From Candidatus Poribacteria bacterium (GTDB lineage: Bacteria > Poribacteria > WGA-4E > WGA-3G), in NCBI GenBank assembly GCA_026702755.1, contig JAPPBX010000112.1:99210-163209 (forward strand): a stretch of 64,000 nucleotides of DNA, read 5' to 3'. A program made the translations under genes and the position numbers. The notes under the pieces are model-generated. The model had not been told where the DNA came from. It saw only the letters and a program-made list of their open reading frames with translations, and made no database searches. Positions 25,476 to 33,500 of the stretch are shown here, in pieces; position 1 is the first letter of the stretch, and each line of letters starts with the position of its first letter.

Positions 25476-26078
25476 ATGTTTGTTTCAGATGAAGATTTGA
25501 TGGTGAAATGTGGTAAAGGGGATATGAGTGCCTTCGAGTTGCTGGTACGGAGGTATCAGAACCCTTTAATTAACTACATTCACCGTTCTATCAACGATTA
25601 TCAACGGGCGGAGGACCTCTCCCAAGAAACGTTCCTGCGGGTCTTCAAAAGTGCGAACCGTTATGAACCAACGGCATCCTTCAAAAGTTGGCTCTATACG
25701 ATCGCCACTAATTTGTCTCGGAACGAGATTCGGAACCGCACACGCCGAAATACCTGTTTTTTGGAAGACTTGGTTGAAGAAGGTGAGGATGTTTACCATA
25801 CCGACATTATGCGGGATACCCGCTATCTGCCGGACGTACTCTTAGAGAAAAAGGAACAGAGACAGATTATCCGAAAAGCACTCGCACAGTTACCAGAAAA
25901 TCAACGTGTGGCACTAACGCTCGTCACATATCAAGACTTACGGTATGAAGAGGTTGCAGACATTCTCGGATGCTCGGTAGGTGCTGTTAAAGCATTGATC
26001 CATCGCGCGCGACAAAAAATGAGAAAGCTGCTTATCAAAGCGGGAATCACGGAGGAAAGTGTCAATGAGAAAATATAG
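25476..26078 (+). CDS. ECF-type RNA polymerase sigma factor
   Basis: 200 residues. Sigma-70 region 2 covers about 8-85 (AFELLVRRYQNPLINYI, RAEDLSQETFLRVFKS, FKSWLYTIATNLSRNEIR) and region 4 about 125-190 (LPENQRVALTLVTYQDLRYEEVADILG, then VGAVKALIHRARQKMRKLL). No region 3, as is usual for ECF (extracytoplasmic function) factors. The next gene, overlapping by 14 nt, is its zinc-finger anti-sigma factor. CGCAAGGAA provides the ribosome site 9 nt before ATG. It probably controls envelope genes, including the VWA gene downstream; no target motif could be derived. Confidence 0.9.
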   Translation: MFVSDEDLMVKCGKGDMSAFELLVRRYQNPLINYIHRSINDYQRAEDLSQETFLRVFKSANRYEPTASFKSWLYTIATNLSRNEIRNRTRRNTCFLEDLVEEGEDVYHTDIMRDTRYLPDVLLEKKEQRQIIRKALAQLPENQRVALTLVTYQDLRYEEVADILGCSVGAVKALIHRARQKMRKLLIKAGITEESVNEKI

Positions 26079-26667
26079 ACAAACCGAATTCCCAGATGTA
26101 CACAGCTCAAAATGTGAGGCGCAACTTGCGAGTCCAGACGAACTCTCTGCTTATATTGACAGAGAGTTACCAGCATGGAAACGCCATCTCATCCGACGGC
26201 ATCTTAAAAAGTGTGAAGTTTGTGCAAATCACGTCCATCGGTTACAACAGACCGACAATTTCCTCCGTCATGCTGGAGAGGTGGAAACTTCTAATGATTT
26301 CTTAAGTAGTGTAATGGCAGGCGTATCGGATGTCGTACAGCATCAACAACAGCAGAAATCATTCTGGTCCCGCATTGGACGATTTGTTGAAGCATCTTTC
26401 GGATGGGCGCACCCGTTCTCAATATTGATTGGCAGTCTGCGCTACAATATTCGGACACGCAGTCCAATTTACATATTTGTATTGACCTTCGCTGTTTTTA
26501 CAATGGTGGGAGCAACACTCTATCAATCCTCCAGTGATCGGTTTGGACAGTCGGTGCATGCATTGAAGAAATCGCATGCACTGGATGGAGAAAAGTTAAT
26601 CTCTTTTGAGGTTATTCAGCACGAACCACCTAAACGCTTACTGACAACCTACCTTCAGCGGAAGTAA
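26065..26667 (+). CDS. zinc-finger (zf-HC2) anti-sigma factor
   Basis: 200 residues from ATG 26065, 9 nt after GGAGGA. The N-terminal anti-sigma domain shows HxxxCxxC in RRHLKKCEVC (about 52-61) preceded by ELSAYIDRELP, the ZAS/zf-HC2 signature that binds region 2/4 of the partner sigma. One membrane helix (about 133-152, SPIYIFVLTFAVFTMVGAT) separates it from a short periplasmic tail of 45 residues. Overlaps the sigma gene, so the two are made together. The signal sensed is not known. Confidence 0.85.
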   Translation: MRKYRQTEFPDVHSSKCEAQLASPDELSAYIDRELPAWKRHLIRRHLKKCEVCANHVHRLQQTDNFLRHAGEVETSNDFLSSVMAGVSDVVQHQQQQKSFWSRIGRFVEASFGWAHPFSILIGSLRYNIRTRSPIYIFVLTFAVFTMVGATLYQSSSDRFGQSVHALKKSHALDGEKLISFEVIQHEPPKRLLTTYLQRK

Positions 26668-26755
26668 GCTACGTTTTCAGGGAAGCGTTTCTATCTATTT
26701 GCCGTAGTTCCTGTGCCTTAGTTCTTCCGTAATACTTTGTGGTAGGACATGAAAA

Positions 26756-28564
26756 ATGAAATTAGAAACCCGTTTATATAGGACTTGGAAAACGAAGTCA
26801 GCAATCCACAAAGCGTTATTCATTTCGCTGATATTCCATCTCTTTTTTTTCATCACGACGTTCTACTTCGTGGCACAGAATCAGCCAATAACGTCAGAGA
26901 AGGTGAATCTAACGGCAGAGCTTATTTCAGTCGAAAACACTGCTCGACCGAAGCCACCACTGAAAAAGGTTTCGCCGCGTCTTCGCGCGCTTGAGCATGA
27001 GTTTATAAAACCGGATGTCAGTACTGGAGAATTGCCACCCTCTCTTGCAACGCCCGTTACGGTAGATACCGAAACGCCGCGTCCTGCCTTAGGACGCAGT
27101 TTGCAAGCCGAGGTTGAGACGGAAAATCCATCGACATCTCTGGATCTGTCGAGAGAAAACTGGAATGAGGTCAGCACCGCTGCCCGTACACTTCAGAATG
27201 TCGAAGGGAATTTGTCGAAAACGGAAGCTGCGAGTCCAGCAGGCGATACGACCTTCGGGGCGAAACGTCCGGGTCCACCGAGAATTCAACGTGCCCCACA
27301 AGTTACGACACTTAAAATAGTAGAAGAAGAGGAAGGATTATCTCCAGCACAGTTGGCAGAGGTTCAGGAAAAACGGGAAGCACTACCGCATGTTTCCTTT
27401 CCGAGGCTTATGAGAAAACTTGCACAGGAGATTGTGGAGACAAGCGAGGGTGGTCCAATTGACGTGGTCTTTGTCATTGATGCCAGCGGTAGCATGCAGG
27501 ATAATATCAAGTCCGTTGTAGAACATTTACACGAAATGGTGGATGTATACAAAGCCTCCAAGATAGATTACGCCCTCGGTGTGACAGAATTTTGGGCGCG
27601 TAAGAAAGAAAACGTCATTACAGTCGTCCAACTAACAAAGAGTTACGCGAAATACAAACGCACTCTCCAAGCGATTTACACCCATCAGGACGAAAATGCC
27701 TTAGATGCTATTGTGCAAACGGTCAAAGAACTCCGATTCCGCGCGACCTCTAAGCGGCATTTTATTCTTGTTACCGATGAACCTCTTACAAGCCTAAAGG
27801 GGATTAAACTGAAAAATGCCATTGCGTACTGCCGGGAGTTCGGTATCTATGTGAATGTCCTCGGTCTTCCGCTTGAGGAACATCAGGCACTTGCCTCTGA
27901 GACAGGTGGTAAGTGGCATCTCATTCCCGAAGATCCAAAACGCAAAAAGCCGCAGCAAACTCATACATCGATGCATCCAAGAAATAAAGCAGTATCGTTA
28001 CGCCAAGCACAATGGGCAAATGTTACAAAAGTTGGGGATATCGCGTTGAAATTGAGCGGCAGCATCCCAGTCGATATTGTCCTCTTCGTTGACGGTAGCA
28101 AGAGTATGGACGAGAAACTTCCGCATTTTTTGAAGCAACTTGAGATTCTCGTTCGTGATTGGGATAACGCCTTTGTGGACTATCAGATAGGTGTGGTGCG
28201 CTTCCGATCGCGCGCATCTATGAACATGGTCAACGTTTTTAATCCGCCGCAAAAACTGGAGAAGATTCGGAAGATCATTGAACTGCCGTGCCGAGAAAAT
28301 GAGATGTTATTAGATGCCGTGGCGGAGGGGATGCGACGGTTGAAACTCCGATCGAATGCACAACCCTATTTTATTCTGGTTACAGATGAACCAGCAAAAG
28401 GTGAATACTCACCCCTCGCGATTATTCAAATGTTAGAACAAAAGCAGGTCCTCGTCAGCGTCGTCGGCACTTACGATGATTTCCAACAAGAGGTGGCGGA
28501 AAAAACTGGTGGGGTCTGGGTGCCTATCCCAGAAGGACATACAACAAACAATTCGTACTGGTAA
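26756..28564 (+). CDS. membrane-anchored protein with two VWA domains
   Basis: 602 residues. An N-terminal membrane helix (about 17-40) is followed by a Pro/Glu/Thr-rich extended region (45-200) like that of TonB-type proteins. Two von Willebrand A domains follow: the first starts at DVVFVIDASGSM (about 236-247, MIDAS DxSxS present), the second at DIVLFVDGSKSM (about 438-449, MIDAS present). Both have the later FILVTDEP strand, and the two halves are clearly duplicated. Probably a periplasmic, metal-dependent protein-binding module. It follows the sigma/anti-sigma pair and is 10 nt upstream of purN. Confidence 0.85.
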   Translation: MKLETRLYRTWKTKSAIHKALFISLIFHLFFFITTFYFVAQNQPITSEKVNLTAELISVENTARPKPPLKKVSPRLRALEHEFIKPDVSTGELPPSLATPVTVDTETPRPALGRSLQAEVETENPSTSLDLSRENWNEVSTAARTLQNVEGNLSKTEAASPAGDTTFGAKRPGPPRIQRAPQVTTLKIVEEEEGLSPAQLAEVQEKREALPHVSFPRLMRKLAQEIVETSEGGPIDVVFVIDASGSMQDNIKSVVEHLHEMVDVYKASKIDYALGVTEFWARKKENVITVVQLTKSYAKYKRTLQAIYTHQDENALDAIVQTVKELRFRATSKRHFILVTDEPLTSLKGIKLKNAIAYCREFGIYVNVLGLPLEEHQALASETGGKWHLIPEDPKRKKPQQTHTSMHPRNKAVSLRQAQWANVTKVGDIALKLSGSIPVDIVLFVDGSKSMDEKLPHFLKQLEILVRDWDNAFVDYQIGVVRFRSRASMNMVNVFNPPQKLEKIRKIIELPCRENEMLLDAVAEGMRRLKLRSNAQPYFILVTDEPAKGEYSPLAIIQMLEQKQVLVSVVGTYDDFQQEVAEKTGGVWVPIPEGHTTNNSYW

Positions 28565-28574
28565 AGGATCAAGA

Positions 28575-29219
28575 TTGAAAATTGCAGTCCTCGTTTCAGG
28601 GAGTGGAACTAACCTGCAAACCCTGATTGAGCAGCTACATCAAGACGAAACGAGTGGTATTGAAATCGCTGTTGTGATCAGTGATCGACGCAAGGCTTAC
28701 GCGCTCACACGCGCGAAACGTGCAGGTATACCGACACATGTTATAAGAACCCAAAATTTTGAGAGTCGCCAAGACTTTGACGCAGAAATTTCAAGGCTCG
28801 TCGAACAATACGGTGTCCAATTAATTGTTCTTGCGGGCTTCATGAAGTTATTTCAGCCCCCCTTCGTGCGCAAGTACCGGAACCGAATTATCAATGTCCA
28901 TCCCACGCTCTTACCAGCATTTCCGGGTGCGCATCCTGTCGCTGATACATTGGCTTACGGTGTGAAAATCGCGGGTGTCACCGTTCACTTTGTTGATGAA
29001 GATGTGGATTCCGGTCCTATCATCGCGCAGTTGGCTGTTCCCGTTCTGGATACGGACGACGAGGAGAGTTTGCATAACCGAATTCAGGTTGAAGAACATA
29101 AACTCTATCCTGAGGTTATTAAGTGGTACGCACAGGGTAGATTGAAGGTTGAAGGACGAAAAGTAATCATACAGCCGTCGGCAGTCAGCCGTCGGCAGTC
29201 AGCAAGAGGGTCTTGTTAA
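28575..29219 (+). CDS. purN: phosphoribosylglycinamide formyltransferase (GART)
   Basis: Transfers formyl from 10-formyltetrahydrofolate to GAR in purine synthesis. 214 residues from TTG 28575, with AAAGGATC 7 nt upstream; a longer frame begins inside the VWA gene and is rejected. The fold starts KIAVLVSGSGTNLQTLIEQ; catalytic Asn/His are in INVHPTLLPAFPGAHP and the Asp in FVDEDVDSGPI. The family usually ends near RLKVEGRKVII; here about 15 extra residues (QPSAVSRRQSARGSC) come from a 7-mer-type repeat (29172-29219). It is cotranscribed with the VWA gene. Confidence 0.9.
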   Translation: MKIAVLVSGSGTNLQTLIEQLHQDETSGIEIAVVISDRRKAYALTRAKRAGIPTHVIRTQNFESRQDFDAEISRLVEQYGVQLIVLAGFMKLFQPPFVRKYRNRIINVHPTLLPAFPGAHPVADTLAYGVKIAGVTVHFVDEDVDSGPIIAQLAVPVLDTDDEESLHNRIQVEEHKLYPEVIKWYAQGRLKVEGRKVIIQPSAVSRRQSARGSC

Positions 29220-29278
29220 ACGAAAACCTCTTAACCGAAGGTTTCAGGCAGCCGATAGCCGATTGCTGAAAGCCAATA
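29172..29278. repeat. 7-mer-type repeat stretch between purN and epimerase gene
   Basis: Left part CAGCCGTCGGCAGTCAG occurs as a tandem pair at about 29172-29205 inside the purN 3' end; the right part (GGCAGCCGATAGCC, then GATTGCTGAAAGCC) lies just before ATG 29282. The halves are roughly inverted. Confidence 0.55.
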
Positions 29279-29281
29279 AAA

Positions 29282-30205
29282 ATGTTAGCAATTTCAACAC
29301 TGTGGAACGCTTTGAAACAACAGGACGGTGCTGCGCTGTTCGATGAACTCAAAAACCTTGGCTTTGAAACGCTCGAACTCAGCAGGCATCTTACATCGGA
29401 TCAGGTAGAACAACTTAAGCCGTATCTCCGCGAAAACCCACCCTGCTCGATCCACAACTTCTGTCCCATCCTGCCCGGAACGTCACAAGCAGAAGCAGAG
29501 AAAGACAAAATTTTACTTTCGAGTCTCAATGCAGACGAACGGAAGGAGGCTATCCGCCGCACTCTTCAAACGATGGAACTTGCCGTTGAATTGGAGGTGC
29601 CGATTGTGGTCCTTCACCTTGGCCAAGTTGACACCTACGATAGGTCCTATCTAATGAGAGACCTATACAATTATGGCGAGCGCGAGTTTGAAGCCTTCGA
29701 TCAAAAAGTGACTGAAGCCATTGAGTGGCGGAAGCGTAAAGAAACAAAACACCAAGACGCAGTGTTACGGAGCCTTGACGAATTAAACGAATACGCCTTG
29801 AGAATGGAACTCTGTATCGCTATTGAAAACCGTCCACATTATTACCAAATTCCGAATTTTGATGAGGCTGGACTGTTCCTTGAGAAGTTTTACGGCAGCC
29901 CAATGCGTTATTGGCACGACATGGGACATGCTGCGCTGCAGGAGAAACTCGGCGTATGCTGGGCGGACACATGGCTTGAGCAGTATGCTGAACACCTTGT
30001 CGGCGTGAACCTGCACGATCTGAAAGGGCTTGAAGGGTATCATCCACCCGGGACCGGGGATCTTGAGTGGGACGAACTCTTTAAGCAGCTGCCATCAGAT
30101 ATTCTGAAGGTATTGGAAATTCGTCCCTGCGAAGCGGAACCGGTGGTAGAGGCACGAGAATTGTGTGAGTCTTTGTCGCAATCGAGTGAGCAAGCCAATG
30201 TTTAG
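29282..30205 (+). CDS. sugar phosphate isomerase/epimerase-like TIM barrel
   Basis: 307 residues of the xylose-isomerase-like/AP-endonuclease-2 superfamily: strand 1 AISTLWNA, LGFETLELSRHL, VPIVVLHLGQVD, IAIENRPHYYQIP (metal Glu), MRYWHDMGHAAL (metal His/Asp), LVGVNLHDLKG (metal His) and LKVLEIRP (metal Glu). Longer than the 279-residue homologue at 16988. The substrate is probably a sugar derivative. No Shine-Dalgarno is visible; a repeat occupies the leader. The 3' end overlaps the next gene by 8 nt. Confidence 0.8.
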   Translation: MLAISTLWNALKQQDGAALFDELKNLGFETLELSRHLTSDQVEQLKPYLRENPPCSIHNFCPILPGTSQAEAEKDKILLSSLNADERKEAIRRTLQTMELAVELEVPIVVLHLGQVDTYDRSYLMRDLYNYGEREFEAFDQKVTEAIEWRKRKETKHQDAVLRSLDELNEYALRMELCIAIENRPHYYQIPNFDEAGLFLEKFYGSPMRYWHDMGHAALQEKLGVCWADTWLEQYAEHLVGVNLHDLKGLEGYHPPGTGDLEWDELFKQLPSDILKVLEIRPCEAEPVVEARELCESLSQSSEQANV

Positions 30206-30575
30206 GGCACCGCCGAAAGCCACCTACTTTTTCACCCAAGTTGAACACGATATTCTTAAATCCGTGTGTGCGTATATGGTGGGGGTTCCATGCGATACCG
30301 GATTGGATACGCCTATCATCGCCATCGACGCGTTCGTCCAGCAACTGCCCAAAACGTTGCAGCGGCAACTCCGTTTTGGACTACATCTCTTCCAATGGGG
30401 ACCGCTGCTTTTCAAAGGGAAGTTGTGTCGTTTTACACAACTCCCACCACGCGACGCAATGCGATATGTAGAGGGTTGGGCAAAGAGCCGTTTTCAGATT
30501 CGACGACGACTTTTTCGAGGCTTACGTGATATTGCCTTTCTCGGTTTTTACAGCAATCAGCCATCGGCGGAATAG
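30198..30575 (+). CDS. gluconate 2-dehydrogenase subunit-3-like small protein
   Basis: 125 residues from ATG 30198 (8-nt overlap with the epimerase gene). The sequence TQVEHDILKSVCAYMV..., then LFQWGPLLFKGKLCRFTQLPPRDAMRYVEGWAKSR and LRDIAFLGFY resembles the small accessory (subunit 3) or N-terminal region found with GMC/FAD sugar dehydrogenases. No catalytic GMC partner is present in the window, so the similarity may reflect a stand-alone member. The last residues (SNQPSAE) are encoded by a 7-mer-type repeat. Function inferred, moderate confidence. Confidence 0.55.
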   Translation: MFRAPPKATYFFTQVEHDILKSVCAYMVGVPCDTGLDTPIIAIDAFVQQLPKTLQRQLRFGLHLFQWGPLLFKGKLCRFTQLPPRDAMRYVEGWAKSRFQIRRRLFRGLRDIAFLGFYSNQPSAE

Positions 30576-30586
30576 CAGACCATTCT

Positions 30587-33500
30587 TCACTTCATTATTA
30601 ACATTTTTCTCGTGGCAATGAAGTCGCCGGCTGTAAATGTATAGAAATAGACACCGCTTGCCACGGACTCGCCCACTTCATTTTTACCATCCCAATACGC
30701 CGCACGACTCCGATACTGATAGATACCCGCGGGTTGGTAACCCAACGCCAACGTCCGCACTAAGACACCATTCGTGGCATAGATATGCACCGTGACTTCG
30801 GCAGGTTCCGCGAGTTGATACGGTATCCAAGTCTCTGGATTGAACGGGTTTGGGTAGTTGTGAAGTAAAGCCGTCTCTTCTGGAATGAACAACGTCAACA
30901 GCTGCTCAAGTTTAGCAATACCCTGTTGAAAGGCGAGCGATCCATCATCTTCAACTCGAGCACGTGCTATCCACGCCTGAATCATCGCAGGATTTAGTTC
31001 CAAACTGTCTACAGCCGCAACATTGGAAGGAGCAGCCCCTTCGGTTGACTCACCCAAATGTTGCGCAACAACAATTAGATCCAAAACGTTAATAGTTCCG
31101 TCACCGTTAACATCAGCTCGACTGTCCCCGGGCGTAGTGGAACCCAAAAGTTGTGCCACCAGAATTAGATCAAGAACGTTCACTTGATCGTCTCGGTTTA
31201 CGTCCGAAGTGAGGAACGCACTGTCTTCAACAGTAATAGCAATTTCGGGGGAGCCTGAAGGAATTACCTCAGTGCTGCTGGAACCCGCATAAAAATTGCT
31301 AAAAGTTACCCGTGTTTCTCCGACAGCCTTCGCTGTAAATATGACCGATAGCAGCGTGCCGGTGCCGCTGACCCCACCCTTGAATCGTGCTGTGCTTAAG
31401 TTGGTGATTTTACCAGTGGTGTTGTCAATCGTGCCAGGGCCGAAAAAGGTACTTACCCCCTCCGCTCTCAAAAAGTCGCCTTCGCTCACCTCAACCACTT
31501 CAAGTACAGCAGGATCGAATGCAATGTCAGACTGCCATCCTGCTAAATCCGTAATATCTTTTGCCCTGAGGCGAAGCGTGAAGGTATCGTCGAGGTAGAC
31601 GGATGTTGTATCTGTGGAAAGGGAGAACGCGGTATCGCTTACATCTAAGGTAGACGGATCCCCCACAGTAATAGTTATATCAGGCGAAGCAGGGGGCATT
31701 GCTTTGCCAGCACTGGAACCAGATTGGAATTCACGCAATGCCACCCGTGTTTCTCCGGCAGCTTTCGCCGTGAATGTGACGGACAGCAGGGTGCCCTCAC
31801 CGCTCGCTCCCCCTTCTGAGATCCGCGCTGAACCCACACCGGTAATTCTCCCATCTGTGTTATCAATCGCGCCTTCCAAAAAGTGGGTTCGTCCCCCATC
31901 CTGCCTCAGAAAATTGCCATCCTTCACGCTGTTTGCTTTTAGTACAGCTGGGTCAAATATAATATCGGATTGCCATCCCGCTAAATCGTCGACACCTTTA
32001 GTCTTGACATAGACGGTAAATGTCGCGCCAGCTTTAACCTGCGTTGTATCTGTGAATAAAGAGAATCTGGTACCAGGGGGTAACACTGTATATTCGGTAT
32101 CAGGTGCAAAGCCAAAAAACCCGTTACTATGGGTGCGAACAGTAACTAACAAGACATTTCTACCTGCTTTCAATGTAACAGGAAAGAAATCTTGGTAATC
32201 CTCACCGGCCTGCCAAACGAGATCCTCGTGAATTAACACACCGTTAAGCCAGACTTTTAACTCAGCATCGCTACCGACGTACATTGTTGTCTCCTGTTCC
32301 GATGGCGAATCCAAGGTGATAGAACCATAGACAACTCCATCAGGGACAGGACGCGGCAGCATAGCATCAATGTTATTCCTTCCGGTAGATGGGATTTTGC
32401 GGGATGTCCACTCGTTGTCTCCGATAGACTCCCCCTCTGTTGCACCGGAAGTAGCAATCTCCAACTCTGTTACAGACCCTTTACTTGCTTTTGCAAGCAA
32501 ATCTGTCTTGCTGTCAAGACGCTCCCCAGGGAGCAGCATCCATAACCACGGACCCGTTATTTTCGGAGCACCTTTTAGGAAAACACCCGGGTTGTCTGCT
32601 GTCCCGATATCAGTCTTCTCAGATAATCCAGATAAAGGTGAGAAGTCGGATATCGCGTTGCTCCAAAGGTCAAGTCGTTCCAAGTTTATAAGTCCCGCAA
32701 GGGGCGACACATCCGATATGACGTTTTTGTAAAGATGCAATTCTTTCAAACGGGTTAATCCTGACAGTGGTGATACATCAGATATGAGATTATAGGCAAG
32801 GTCAAGATACGTCAAACTTGTCAATCCATCTAAAGGCGAGAGGTCTGATATGTAATTATCCCGTAAATCTAACGAAGTCAGTTGTGTTAACTCTGATAGT
32901 CCAGAGATGTCTGAAATGCCACAGTCTCGAATCGCCAGATGCCTCAGTGATTTCAATCCGTTTACGGACGGAATCGTTGATACAGATCTATCGCCACCAA
33001 ATTCTATCCATTGTAGTCTTGGCAACTTTGCCAATGGGGAAAAATCTGAGAGAGGCGTGTTCCGAGCAGCTATGCCTTCCAAACTAATGAGACTCGTAAG
33101 CGGCGACACATCGGCTATAGGGTTGCCTGAAATCCCTATCCCGTTCAATTTTATTAACCCCTTCAATGGAGATAAATCTGTTATTGCATTCTCCTCAAGC
33201 CCTAACCAGTCTACGTTAGTTAAGTCCGCCAGCGGAGATACATCGGTTATCCTGTTACCCCGCAACTTGATGTTATCTAAGCGTATTAAGCCTGCCAACG
33301 GCGATAGATCGGATATCTCATTGCGACGGAATTCTATCCGTTCGAGATTTATCGCATACTCTAGTCCCGTCAGATCGCGGATGTCTCTTTCATCAGCCTC
33401 AAGCCCCGTCAATCTCGCCATATCCTCTGTGGTGATTGAAGCACCGGGGGCTTTCCCAAGTGCCTCTTCAATCGCTGTACGGAGATTCGCATCCGGGATG

